From Apostichopus japonicus (lineage: Eukaryota; Echinodermata; Holothuroidea; Aspidochirotida; Stichopodidae): 64,000 nucleotides of DNA. The stretch is taken from positions 568,501 through 632,500 of the forward strand of contig NC_092576.1 of the NCBI RefSeq assembly GCF_037975245.1. Reading direction: 5' to 3'. The notes beneath the pieces were generated by a model. That model did not search any database. It saw nothing but the letters and a program-made list of their open reading frames with translations, and was not told the origin of the DNA. How positions within the stretch are numbered: position 1 is the stretch's first letter; the number at the start of each line of letters is the position of its first letter. Position numbers and translations under genes: made by a program. Positions 12,801-25,396 of the stretch are shown here, one piece after another.

Positions 12801-13500
12801 GGGAGGAAAGAGGTCAAAAAAAGAAAGAGTGAAAGACAGATGAAGGGATGGAGGAAGAAAGTAAAGAAAATGTGGAGATGGAGGCTATGGGTAGAGATAG
12901 ATATGATATGAAAGTACAGAGAAAAAAAAAACAAGAGCAGAAAAATTGAGATCACTGGGATACTGTCAAATACACAAGGAGAATATACAATCTAAATACT
13001 GGAATTAAATAATGCACAACATAAATACAGCTTGATGACATCAACAAATCAAAGGGGAAGGATATAATGTTTCAAGGATGCTGGAAAATAAGACACAACA
13101 GAAGATGATTATGGTTTCTGATCTATTAGGCTTCTTCTCTCTACTGCTACCAGGATGTAAGAGACCACAGGGACTCGCACAACTCTTTAAGTTGTGATGA
13201 CCTCTGACCCTTACTATGCCTAACTGTTATCTTGCCAGGTAATAAATACACCAGTGCATGAGAGGAGGTGAGAGACAGGACTGATTGATCGTGTCGATAG
13301 GGGTACATGTGATTCAAGAAGATAGATGTAAAGATTAGCATCGTTTGGACACTTCAAATGGGACCCCCTCCCCACCCCCACACCCTCCCCCACGTTCTAA
13401 TCATATCCCCTCCTGGCAACGGAAATGAACACCAGTATAAATAAACCGAAACAGATATTCATACATGCTGTGCGTGTAGGCCTATATACAATAATATAAA
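9848..13500. other. Mostly unassigned sequence
   Basis: Apart from the fold-back at 11268-11475 there are only short frames, a poly-G at 12745-12762 and C-rich tracts at 11860-11930 and 13360-13400. No domain was recognised. Confidence 0.5.
11268..11475. repeat. Fold-back element with hairpin ends
   Basis: A hairpin at 11268-11298 (AGGGAGTTGTT facing AACAACTCCCT) and one at 11447-11475 (CAGGGAGCTGCTA facing TAGCAGTTCCCTG) bracket 150 bp. TATTACGCC next to the first and GGCGTAATA next to the second are also inverted. Related hairpin at 34913. Confidence 0.6.
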
Positions 13501-13696
13501 GCTGGCCATTCTCTGATTGTTACTCCTTGATAGAATTTCCCCAACCTTGCCCACCTTGACTTAGAGGGTGGCCAAGCTCCTGATTCACAGTCATAGCTAC
13601 TATCGAACGAAATGGACGAAAGCAATTTATCTCTATCTGGTGATGCAGATGTACCAATAGCTGCTAATCCAACGTTTGTGAATGTCACACAACCTG

Positions 13697-13899
13697 TCAA
13701 CAAATGTCTGGGAAAAGTGCTTGTCCCTGCCATATGTATGATCTCTTTTGTTCAGGATCATGTAAATGTGGCAATGTGTATTCGTATAGTCTGAGGTTTT
13801 TCTCCCATGCTGCTCCATATCTAATCCTACTGGGGACATTGGACAGAACATTGGCAGATGGCTTCTTGAGAGGTGTTGAAGTAACTGGAACAGGAGTAT
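13697..13899 (-). CDS. Candidate third exon, same unknown gene
   Basis: Acceptor GTAATCTCTACAG ends at 13900. The frame set by the exon at 14872-14772 continues with Pro/Thr/Ser-rich residues and then Trp-Glu-Lys-Asn-Leu, stopping at 13697. No convincing donor was found, so this may be the last exon or the frame may be broken by inserted sequence. Confidence 0.3.
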
Positions 13900-14059
13900 C
13901 TGTAGAGATTACATAAAACAAGAGTTACTAGATTGCAAGTATCCTGCTATAGCTTCTATGGCTGTGACTAAAAATATACCTTTTGTTTAGAACTTATCAC
14001 ACTTATGCAGCACTGGAAACTGATATTTCAATTTAAATGGTGTCATTGAGTTTAGAGGG

Positions 14060-14330
14060 CATTGAAGTTACAAGTATGTTGGTGAAACCAAGACCACCCT
14101 CAAGAAGCAGTTCTAGTCACAAGTCAATACCATGAAAATGGAGACTCCAGTAGGGGAACACTTTCAGCTGCCCAATCATACCATTAAAGACATGTCCCAA
14201 CAGGTAACTAAATTCGTATTTAACCATCTCAGACACAGTACACCACAGCAGAGATAGAGAGAGTGGACGGAATGCCCTAGCACCATTCAACTGAATGGGC
14301 TCAATATACAGGAAGGACATGACTAACTTT
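14060..14330 (+). pseudogene. Penelope GIY-YIG endonuclease fragment
   Basis: Plus-strand translation gives Tyr-Val-Gly-Glu-Thr-x-x-Thr-Leu-Lys-x-x-Phe, a stop, then Thr-Pro-Val-Gly-Glu-His-Phe-x-x-x-x-His-Thr-Ile-x-Asp-Met. This is the catalytic segment of the nuclease that follows the reverse transcriptase in many Penelope elements. The fragment is isolated and carries stops; no reverse transcriptase is near it. It is not the missing part of the element at 37003-38810. Confidence 0.65.
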
Positions 14331-14771
14331 ATCCTGCTCCATCTCTGTATTCTGCTATAGTTTATTCGCCCTCTCTCCTTACTTAATCCTCGCTTTGTAC
14401 GCAGTTTAGCACAGTTTATCTAAATACCTCTGCTTTCACTGACTCCTTTTGTTCAATACACCATTAACTTCTTTCTTTGTGTTCACCATGTCCTCTCTGT
14501 TCCAGGCTCTATTGTGTCTCTTGAATTTACTGTTACTATAGTCAGTTTGCCTCTAAAGAAGATCCTGATAATATCAGGCCCACTTACTTTTATAAATTTT
14601 CATACACATGTATGCGTTTTAGTGGATGAGCAATATGCTACCATTTTTTTCTTTTCTTTTGGAATTTAATGAGAATGAAATTGTATTATTTTTCCGATCA
14701 CATCAGATCAGATAAGATTAGCACTGCTCTTCCAGTCTGTAATTCATGCAAGGATAAACATATAAATTTAC

Positions 14772-14872
14772 CTTCTCCTTTCTGAGTGTCAACTGATCTT
14801 TCTGTGGTGACAGCTGCTGAGAATGCCTCTGTTTGACTTTCAGCATCTTTCCGGAAAAGATGCATTTGAAAC
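14772..14872 (-). CDS. Candidate internal exon, same unknown gene
   Basis: Acceptor TTTCATTGTATAG ends at 14873, donor GTAAAT begins at 14771. The 101-bp exon is open in the frame required by the exon ending at 18269 and holds Ser-Gln-Thr-Glu and Ser-Val-Asp-Thr-Gln, the kind of short motif found in coiled-coil cytoskeletal proteins. It ends in phase 1, which fits the segment starting at 13899. No homologue is named. Confidence 0.4.
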
Positions 14873-16485
14873 CTATACAATGAAACCAAAAAAATTGTGC
14901 GTAAATCATATAACTGAAACAATAATTTTACTGTACACCCCAAGCTTAATTGTATGCGTAATGAATCTGGTAATGACCAAATCATTACAAACATACATGT
15001 TTTTTATCATACCTACCCAAGAAAAAGTATGAAAGAGAAAAGTAACAAACAAACACTTAGGCAGATTTCAATAATAACATATTGTTAACCCACATTGATT
15101 TTAACCCAGATAAGGATGAGATATTCTTTCATACTCTTCTTCAACATATCCATAAACCGCGGTACCTTTCAAGAATTGTAAGGATAATTTTGTGTGCCCA
15201 ACTGCTTGCCCAACAACTTGAGCTCACATGTCAATGTAAAATTTACTATGTAAACTTCCTGTCTTAGTGAACTGATTGGTTTCATATCGCTAAAAGATGT
15301 CCAGTCCTTTGATCAAAGTTTGATGTACACTCATTTTTTACCTACTGTGTAAGCTTCCTGTTTATGTGAGCAGTTGGTTTCATGAGTGAGAATTGAGATG
15401 CTAGCTTACTCCATGACATAAGCCCACCATTGTGAAAAATTCCTGTTTACATGAATAGCTTGATTTCAGACTACCATAAATTTAACGCTAGATTACTCTC
15501 CACAAGAGATAGTTTCGGCCACCAAATTTAATAGATATTATAATTTTTGAACACTAAACATCAGATCATTCACAAGAAGCTGAACAAAAACAAGCATAGT
15601 ACTGACTATATATAAAAAAATATGATAACTTAGCACAGCATCATAAAGTATGAGCATCAGGCCTACACAAAAAAACTGGTACTTTCTTACCTCCAGGCAT
15701 GGCTATATAAAAGTTTATATAGGTATAGCTATATGTACTATGGTACCTCAATTTGTGAGGCTAATTTACCTAATTTCTTGCATAGCAGTTGGGTTCCTTC
15801 AAAAATCCCAAACACAGAAATGTACACATGATTGCTGGAATATGGACAGACAGTCAGTAGATAACAGTATAACACCCTGTTGCCCAAATGAACCATTAAA
15901 ACTTGATTGCATATATGCTGGCTGTGGCTGACCTTAGAAAAACCTAGGTCTAGTTGCATACGCAGCGGTGTGAAAACACGTGAATCAGTTAGGAGTGATT
16001 CTAAATTATTTATGTAGATGCATTATTTTTATAGGAAAAATTGCAGGTCCATGTGGTTGTACTTGTACAGCACAGTAGGCCTTCCTCACTGGTGTATATT
16101 ACAAAATTAGGGAATACAGCTACGTACTATGAACACTAAATTCAGATACTTATTACTAATACTAAAGGTTATGTTATATGCCTAGTTAATTATGACTGGG
16201 CATAGGTGAGGCTTTTCTTCAAATGCTCATTCACAAGAATTATTCTTCAAACAAGGACAGCTGATAACAATTTAGAACCTGGAGGGGGTGGGGATGAACA
16301 GATCACCTAGGCCTAGTGGTTAGAAAATATATTTCCATCAATTTGTTGAGGCAAAAACAGTTTACTTTTTGGTGATGAGAAGGCCCAGCTTTCCATGGCA
16401 TAAATATGAGGAGTGAAACTAAAGACCCCCCGTCCCTGTCAGTCTTCTTTAGGAAGGATATTTTAATTTTTAACTGTATACAGTA

Positions 16486-17758
16486 AAAAGTGGCTATTCT
16501 TACGACTAGTCGTAAGAATAATTTCCGATACGCATGGGCAGTTGCTATTTTTATGATTAGGAGCACTGGCGGATCCAAGGGGGCCATGCCCCCCCCCCCC
16601 AAGGTGAGCTAAAAAGTGTTTCCGAACATCCGCTAAATCATATGATTGGAAATTAAAAAAATCGAGAGGAATAGCAGTGGTAGACTAGTCTAAACCATTT
16701 CGTATTCTGGTTTAAAATTAAATGCAGAGCTCCCAACTGACCCGCAATTCGCGGGAATTAGACCCGCATTCTAACACCCAACCCGCAAGCGTCCGAAAAA
16801 ACCGCATTGTAATTGTCAAGTATACATAAAAAAATTTGCATCAAATTTTGACTTAGCAACCATCATTTCTTTAGCATTTAGCATAATAGAGTATAAAACC
16901 TCCTTTACAGCATCATTTGAACCTCAAATTAGTCTATATTTTTTTTCATTGGGGCGAGCAGTGAACATTTTCATGCAACGGGAAAGAATGAATTATCACC
17001 TACTATTCAATTTATTGATGTTTCACACAAAAAAATGCATATTTCTCAGAAAATTTTGGGTGACAAAAGCCTTTCTAAGTGCCACCATTTTACATGTAGG
17101 CATCACCAGGATTCCAAAAAATTCAAAAGGGGGGGACACCCCCTCCCATTATACCCCTTCCCCAGGATGGCAATTCGTGGCATGGACCAGCATTTGCCTT
17201 CTCAAGAGTTGGGAGCTATGTAAATGTATGAGCATGAGGATTTACAGTTTAACACCATTTTGCAGTTACAGGCTGGTTGTAAGAAATTTATAACCTATGA
17301 GAAATAAAATTTCTTGAGAAAGATGATCGGAACTTTGTTTTATAAATATTTTAGAAAATTACACCTGGGAAACATTTTTTTTTAGAAGTAAATTAACATC
17401 ACCATTGTACACTTTTGTGGCACCAAATTGCATCTGAGGGCATTCAGCAATAGAAAATTTTCCAAAGGGGAGGGGGGCACCCCCTCCCCTTAGACCCCTC
17501 CCCCATATCACTCTAATGCCACCTTGGCCCCTCCCAAACAAAGGCCCTGGATCCGCCAGTGATTAGGAGTACTAATTTTACAACGAGGAGTAACAATAAC
17601 TTCCGGTTAGGGTTAGGATTGAGGTTTAGGGTTATGTTTAGGGTTACCCCTACTACATGCGCAGTTGCTTTATTTACTTTACAGCACATGAATTTGCCTT
17701 TGTCGTAAGAATAGTTTATAAATAATTGTTACCACTAGTCGTAAGAATAGCCACGGCC
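16486..17758. mobile_element. Mutator-like miniature element (9-bp duplication)
   Basis: Ends share GTGGCTATTCTTACGACTAGT in inverted order, and TATACAGTA flanks both sides (16477-16485, 17759-17767). The motif CGTAAGAATA recurs inside. A hAT element at 16564-17561 makes up most of its length. The 9-bp duplication is the reason for the Mutator label. Confidence 0.65.
16564..17561. mobile_element. Non-autonomous hAT element, nested
   Basis: Ends CACTGGCGGATCCA and TGGATCCGCCAGTG are exact complements, and the 8-bp duplication ATTAGGAG (16556-16563, 17562-17569) is perfect. Poly-G and poly-C tracts lie next to the ends and near 17135 and 17470. No coding sequence recognised. Confidence 0.92.
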
Positions 17759-18268
17759 TATACAGTATCCTCATGACAAGCATTCACAAACAGTGATGAT
17801 GATGACTCAGTAATACAACTTACTGCTATTTTGTGCTAGGATAAGTATGATAAGGTTAGCATACGCTAGGTCCATTGGAAAAATGAATGATAGGCCTAGT
17901 TACAAAGCCTAGGCTCATCAAATCATGTAGGCCTATGTTACAAATACAATAGCATAGACACTGCGAAGTTCGAACACCTAAGCCTTAAAATACCCTAAAA
18001 ACTATCTTCATTTTATTGACAGATATGTACGTACATACTTGCGCACGGGTCATTTTGGAGAGGAAATAACTGTAGCGTCCTAGTTTTTAGTGATATTGGC
18101 TCTCGCTTGCAGGTTATCATGGTGAAATCGTGTATTTCTTAGGGTTGTCCGAACTTTGCAGTTTTCTGTACTTCGCAATACTGACAGTTACCTAAGACAA
18201 TACCCTGTAGTACTACTATGTACTAGTATTACCCTATACAGTTTTAGCCTAGCTTAGCAAATCATTAC

Positions 18269-18553
18269 CTTTTTGTGTGATCCTGAAGCAAATGTTCTGC
18301 GAAATCTGCGTTATCTGCGTTGTTAACAGTAGTCAAATCGTGGACATGTTTGTAGAGTTCTTTCTCCATTTGCCAGTTTACGTGGGAACGTAGAAGATCT
18401 TCGTGGTATCTCTTCGTCGCTGTTGTTCCTTTGCACTGCTGTTTTTGTCAGGTCCATGCAACAATGGCTTTCCTCCAACTGAACCTACGCTCGTTCCAGG
18501 ATAAGGTCGTTTTCTTTCGCCCGATTCTCCTTGCCCTGATCCCTTTTCCATGA
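18269..18553 (-). CDS. Candidate first coding exon, unknown gene
   Basis: From the ATG at 18553 a frame runs 60 codons, rich in Gly, Lys and Arg, and ends Gln-Gln-Arg-Arg-Arg. A second frame then carries a helical segment (Arg-Tyr-His-Glu-Asp-Leu-Leu, later Gln-Met-Glu-Lys-Glu-Leu-Tyr) up to donor GTAATG at 18268. One extra or missing base near 18430 would join them; it may be an assembly error or a true frameshift. The exon ends in phase 2, which fits the acceptor side of the exon at 14872. Function unknown. Confidence 0.4.
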
Positions 18554-18569
18554 TTGTCACTATACTCTA

Positions 18570-20600
18570 GTCTAATCGAATGTATTTGTACGAAAATCGT
18601 ACAGTATTCTTTACTCAAAAGGCACACAAACAACAAACTATCGCGTACGAAAATCCTTTGCGGTAAACAATACAGTAATCTGAAATGCTGTGTTATAACA
18701 TTGTGTGCATGGGTACGGGCTTGTTACGCATACGCTTGCCTGTGCTATTCACTGAGCTAAATTTGCCACCGAGGTCACGTGATTAATATAGGCCATGGTA
18801 CATAGGGCATTTATGTGCTCTGTTTACAATTTCCGTGCAACTGATCGAGGGAGGGGCTAAATTTATCACAGAATGATGAATTAGGAGTTGCTAATCACAA
18901 ATTGCTTTATCCCCACGCATGGTTGTGGTTAAGCGAGAAGAAAATTCATGGAAAAGGGAGTTACATCACCATACTTAAAACCCATATACCAGTTCCACTA
19001 CTACTGTTTTGCTGAAGTGAGAAAGTACACTAACACTGCAAGTTTCATGGGAGTTCACTCAATTTTTTTTTATTTCAGACCTTGAATGAAATCATAAATG
19101 AATTATGACTGCTAAAATATGTTAGCAAATTAACCAATTGGTTAATTAGATTAATTAGTTAAAAAACATTGTTAACTACTAATTATCTAAAAGCATTAAT
19201 TTTTAAAAATCCTACTAATTTATAAGCCAGTTAATTAATTAAGGCCATTTTAACCAGTTGAAAGGATTGAGTATATATGGTAGAGAACAATAATCTTCAA
19301 AACTTCATCCACATCTTTGTTTGTATTTAGAGAAGTTGGACTGGGTAGGTTGTAACATGGACTTCCTTTAAATAAAGATTTTCTCAATTGCCTTGAAAGA
19401 ATGCTATACCCTCCCAAACCAAATTTGACTACAACTCAAACTATGAGCACTTTGTTCATTCAAAAGTGAAATACTTTTTCAAGCCTGATGACTCAAAAGA
19501 CAGATGCTTATCCACTCTATTCGAGGTGCAAGAAGATGAGAGATACTACCTCCCCTGGACGACACGATACCATTCCTAGTTAAGTCCAAGCATTGCTAAA
19601 ATAAGACTCCCTTTCATTAATTTTCCTGAAAGAATGCTTACATCCTTCCAAATACAATATTCACTATTAAATACAAAAAAAAAAACTACCACACTTCCGG
19701 GTGGGGACTGATACAGGACTCCAAGTAAAATACTCAATTTTCCTGAAATATGGCCACATCATCCCAAATACAATTTTTTCTAGTAATTTACAACAACAAA
19801 ATACTTCCAATCTCTGATCATGAGCATTTCGTTCATTCGGAAAAATTAAATCCTTACCCATCCTGATGACTGCCAAGGCTGATTGTTTACCAGACAAAGT
19901 GAAATAATACTCAAAAGGAAATTTGCTTGTTCTCTCGTTTATTTCGTTGCTCATCTCTCTATCTCTCTCTTTTTCTCTTTCTCTTTTACTCAGTCTTTAC
20001 AAGTTGTGTTTTGTTTTATACTCATTTCTCTCTCAACCTTTCTCTCTGAAGAACAGTTTACAACTGACCACTGTCTCTAAAAACACACTATTCAGTAACT
20101 CAATACAATACATGCTAATTTTACATAACAAAAACAGAATGGTTGGGCAAACAATAGATGGCATTTTGAAAGCATTTGCCTGGTTTCATAACATAGCAGG
20201 TGCAAAATTGTTAGACTACTTTACTCTCTAGAACATTCTCCCCTTCCATGAGGTACTCTACCTCAAGTATAAAAAACAAAACAAAATTAATACATTTTAC
20301 TCATACATTAACCATCAAAAATCTTTCTTCATTACTGCAAATCTATGTACAGTAAGATATTTGTGGAGTATTTATATCACATAATATTGAACTTATATAT
20401 AACACTTGCTGTCTACATTCGACACAAACACACGGAAACACTTTCTTAAATTAAACATGTATCCTTATATGGTATGTTCTTATACCAAAATTCACTGATA
20501 CAAATGCAAAAGATCTTGGACTGTGTACAGTCTGAAGGGAATTTATAACCGCTTCTTAGTAAAATTTACTTTACCACAAAAACTTAACTTAATCTAGGAT
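18570..20600. other. No recognisable gene
   Basis: AT-rich with many TTAATTAA-like words near 19130-19250 and a CT-rich tract at 19955-20050. The region 18560-18780 is upstream of the candidate exon at 18553 and may hold its promoter, but no TATA box is convincing. Confidence 0.45.
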
Positions 20601-20629
20601 TTCCACACGACAAATCTTAGTAATGTTTC

Positions 20630-21250
20630 TCAAATAAACAACTCTAATCTAGGTATGCTTATAGCTTTTACAGGAGCCACCTTCGCTTTTGAAGATACTA
20701 GCTGCACCCTGATTCCATTTACCCCCATGGTTGTTAAATAAACCACAGCTGCATATGCATCACTTGAAGCATCACAAAATACATGCATTCTTTGGTCTGC
20801 CTTACCCTTTGGGCACAAGCATATTCCAATATCAATATTGTCTAAATTAACTAAATTTTCCAACCACCTTCTGATTTCTCATTCTAGACCCCCTACATTA
20901 GGATCATCCCAATCAAGTTCTTTTTCCCCAATTATTTTGCATTCAAATCTTAGCTACTTCTATAATAGGCCCAATAATTCCAAGAGGATCAAACACTGAT
21001 GATAGCTTGCTTAAAACAATTTGCTTGGTTAAGGTTTCAACATTACTAACCATTACTTGCTTCTTAAGTTGAAATTTGTCTGACTCTGCATGCCAAGTCA
21101 ATCCTAAGGTCTTTGTTGATGGCAACCTCTGTCTAGTTTTATCAACTGACTTAGCCCTATGTTCCTTTGGAACCCTTCTAAAAGCGTCTTTGAGTTTGAT
21201 ATCCATTTCATGGGTTTCATGCCCGCTTGGCCCTGTAGAGCAACCAACTG
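20630..21250 (-). mobile_element. BEL/Pao retrotransposon pol fragment
   Basis: Minus-strand code with Lys-Thr-Leu-Gly-Leu-Thr-Trp, then Leu-Ser-x-x-Ser-Ser-Val-Phe-Asp-Pro-Leu-Gly-Ile, a stop near 20943, and after decayed sequence Phe-Cys-Asp-Ala-Ser-Ser-Asp-Ala-Tyr-Ala-Ala-Val and Ser-Ile-Pro-Arg-Leu-Glu-Leu. These are the reverse-transcriptase thumb and RNase H start of BEL/Pao elements. No LTRs, protease or integrase were found. The upper frame continues without a stop into the exon at 21511. Confidence 0.8.
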
Positions 21251-22939
21251 GGTATACAATTCTTATATCCTTTCCACCATTAACAATCTCACACCTCATA
21301 AGTCTCACTACCAGTCTTTTCCCTGTGAACTTATAAGGTTTCATTTTGACGGAATGACAGATGAAGCATTCATTCGGAAACATGTGGCGTTCCCTCCACT
21401 CTCTTGGACCACTTGTATTGTCGGACCAGAGGGCGCGTTTCCTTGGCGGTTCGTTTTCATCTGCATCATCATTCAGCTTGTTTACATCCGTTTCTATATG
21501 AGTAAAATTAAAAGAAAAAATAGCTGTTAAATAATGTTTTGCAACAAGAAAGGTAAGTTTTAAAATTTTGAGCAAGGATTATTTGCCTCCACAGTTTTGT
21601 TACTTAAGATTCAAAGCATTTCGCCCCCAACTTTTACTCCCTAATCATTGGGATCATTCAATAATCAAAAAGGAAAATAATATTTAGAGTTTAACTTTTA
21701 TGTTTAATAATTTGAAGGAAGAATAAATTGCCAATGTTCAGCAACATGCTCTAGCAAAATCTTTGAATTTCTTAAAGGCATTTAAAGTAACCTCGCAATC
21801 TTTACACAAGTTGACAGAAAAGGTTACCTTTCCAAATTCAAAATGCATATATAGAGCCTACCCTTGTAAATACTGTTTTTATTTTGTTTACCGTATTTGC
21901 CGTAACAAAAAATTAATCTATATATGTCTTCTTCCTATTGAGGGCCCATTCCCATAAGTCATAATGAACTAAGAAGTACATGCATACCATCAGTGTATCA
22001 GGACTATGTATATTGCTCATGTTTGAATGATGACAAGAAAATTACAACAAGAAAATTAAATTTTGTTGATAAAATATGCTCTATGTAGGCTATATGCAGT
22101 AGGCTATATGCAGTGTTTTTGATCAAACCTGTCATTTGCTTTGTCAGCCTGGTGTAACCCACAAGTTGAGACATTTGAAAGAAATATGCTGGTCAATGGT
22201 GTTGTTTACATCACAGTCAAACTGTTTACTAATAGACCTTATACTGTGTGTGAGCATATCTTTTCTGGATTGAATTCGAAAAGCCAGATTTGAATTAGGG
22301 TAAAATTTACATAGGCCTACTACTAGTAGATATTATGCCTTGCACCAGCAAGATATTTCTATCGCTTTATTACATTTGCATAGTGGTTATATTGTGTATG
22401 TTAAAATTCGCCAAGTTTAGTCAAATTGGCTGAGCTCTACGCCGAACATACATTTTATTTCCAAGTGGGCAATTTGGAAAAACAGTGGTAGGTCCTAGCC
22501 GCCTAGGCTATGCCTAACTAAAATTAAGGGGCTGGTTGGAAAAAAATGGATTAATACAAAATCTTACATATTTTTGACAAAAATACTAGTACATACCTGC
22601 AGCGCGTTTTTCAGCGAGTTTTGCCTGCCTTTTGACTTTAGTTATGTCGCAAAACCGTTTGTAACATTCAATGTGGTATCATCATATGTCTCGATGTAGT
22701 AAAACTTCCCCAACACATTCTGAAATTGTTAACGTTAGGCCGATCGCCGTCGCGGAATTTCTGGCTATTTCTGCCTCCTTGCAATCAAATTGTGTCCACT
22801 CCAAGGCAAATTTCTTAAATCTCTCTTATGAATTACTTGTCAGTTCAATAAATTTTGATTTAGAGCAATCTTTAACGTGTATAATACAGTTTTTTCGAAG
22901 CGACTTTCGTGTAACACCTCCACTACTGAACGCGGCCAT
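21250..22939 (-). pseudogene. Cysteine-rich protein gene, two exons, interrupted
   Basis: Exon 1 runs from an ATG at 22939 to 22597, with donor GTATGT. Exon 2 begins at about 21511 after acceptor TTACTCATATAG. The junction phases agree (one base left, two taken). Exon 1 gives a conserved-looking protein with His-x-Glu-Cys-Tyr-Lys-Arg-Phe near its end, but carries TAA once and TGA twice in frame. Exon 2 encodes an acidic, basic-rich linker and a Phe-Pro-x-Glu-Cys-Phe-Ile-Cys-His motif, then runs into BEL/Pao code near 21250. I recall similar uncharacterised invertebrate proteins but cannot name the family. The BEL insertion probably removed the rest. Confidence 0.5.
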
Positions 22940-23639
22940 TTTTGTTTTCGGAACAATTGTTCTGTCCATATTAACAAACCTTGTGATTGGTTGATTCGCC
23001 GAAATTTCGTGTATGCCGCAAGAATGTCTCTCGTACGACATTTCTGATTGGTAGAAAATAGCCTCGTACAATAACGCAAAAGGACCCGATTTCTGTTAGA
23101 TTTTTACCAATTTTTAAGCATATATACCAGCATCGCAAGTGGGGACAACTGAATATCCATTCAGAGTAATATTTTCATATTTATCATTTACATATTATCC
23201 CCTCCCTCTTTGTGTTGCACGGAATGAAACGAAATCAAGGGATGTACCACGGCCTAATAGGGGTCCCATTAAACCTCGCTGAAACCTCGATAATGCCAGC
23301 GCCCTCAAAAAAAAGTCTACGAGCGATATCGCCTTTAAAAACTCTTTGTCATAGCTAGTGCAAGTCTTTCTAAAGCTTTCTACGATTCTAGTTACAATTA
23401 AAGGTATGTAACATAAATTAAGCAATCTATAATATCAAATTATCATCAGCTGACAAAATACACAAGATAAAATATATTATGGATTAAAAGTATCATGGAT
23501 TATTAACATTTTGTTTCTGGGCAAAAATCTCCAATGAGAAGAACTGCTTTATTTTCGAAATGACATCTCATAGTTTCTAACAAATATCATATATATTATA
23601 TATCTAAAAATCAGAGAAAATGTATCAATATATAAATAT

Positions 23640-24243
<604 letters not shown>

Positions 24244-24246
24244 TAG

Positions 24247-24590
24247 CAAAAGTCTGTTCAAAGTATCTCCGGCTTAAGCATCACAAATTATTTCGAGTTG
24301 GTTAGAATCATGTTTGATCCATATAGAGTAAGGCAAATATGTCACCATAACAGAACTAATATTGTTCGATACGGGTGACAAACGCCTACTACTTTCTTAC
24401 CGGTTTCAAACACCTGAACATACAATCAGCGTTCATAACCTAGTGGCTAGGGTGTCCGCATATAAAGCTGGAGGCCTGGCTTCGAATTCCGGTGGAGGCT
24501 GGAAGTTTCTTCACTGTTCTGGATTTTCCAACTTACTACGACTTCAATTACATATATTCATTTGCCTTTCTTTTACCTCCAGTTCATTAA
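24247..24590 (+). repeat. tRNA-derived SINE-like unit, copy 1
   Basis: A tRNA-like stretch at about 24435-24500 has a box A resembling TAGTGGCTAGGGTG and a box B-like GGCTTCGAATTCC. The unit is repeated directly in the next 335 bp, so this is one half of a tandem pair. Confidence 0.65.
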
Positions 24591-24925
24591 CAAAAGTCTG
24601 TTCAAAGTATCTCTTTCGGGATCCGGCTTTAGGAATGAGAAATGATTTCGATTTGGTTATAATAATGTTTGATCTCTAGAGTAAGGCAAGTATGCCACCA
24701 AAACAGAAATTGTATTGTTCGATACAGGTGAAAAACGCCTACAGTGGAATTACGACCTTTCTTAACGGTTTCAAACCTCTGGACATGCAATCAGCATTCA
24801 TAGCCTAGTAGTTAGGGTGTCGCATATAAGGCGGGAGGCTCGGGTTCGAATCCCGGTGGAGGCTGGAAGTTTTTTTCACTGTTCTGGATTTTCCAACTCA
24901 CTACGATTTCAATGAATATATTCAT
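24591..24925 (+). repeat. tRNA-derived SINE-like unit, copy 2
   Basis: The tRNA-like part at about 24799-24864 has box A TAGTAGTTAGGGTG and a perfect box B GGTTCGAATCC. Acceptor-stem pairing is poor and no anticodon arm is convincing, so it is a SINE or tRNA relic, not a tRNA gene. Confidence 0.65.
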
Positions 24926-25396
24926 ATTTCAAAATGAGTGAGTTCGTAGTAAGTCCTCTTGCGAGATTAATATACTGCGCAGGCATGAAAAGGTCATATC
25001 AGCTGTTTATTGTTTTCCCTGTGCTTTGCCATTGCCACATGTGCTGGACTAGTACGTACCACTATTACCACAACCAGGGACGTAGCTAAGGCCTGATGAT
25101 TGGGGGGGGGGGGGGGGGGGGTGTAGTGGCTGAAATTCCAACTGGATGGGTTTTGGAGTCAGAAAATTCCGACTGCTGCCTTGTACCCCCCCCCCCCCCG
25201 CACTCATCGTCAACGATACGGTCAGTGTCAGTCAGACACCCCATCTTTCGCGACTGCACTTTTGTTCCGAACTTTTTTCAATACATTTGTACATTATGGG
25301 GCAAATTTCTTGCTTATGTTGATGGCACTTTTAAACTTCCGTAGATTAGCATTGAGTGTTTTAATTGTATACCATAGGGACAATGTATATATATCC

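Noticed and set aside
17605-17650. Interstitial telomere
   Set aside because: Only a few degenerate TTAGGG-like words inside a transposon; too short and irregular.
24435-24864. Two tRNA genes
   Set aside because: Box A and box B are present but acceptor and anticodon stems do not fold well; they sit in a repeated 340-bp unit, so SINE relics fit better.
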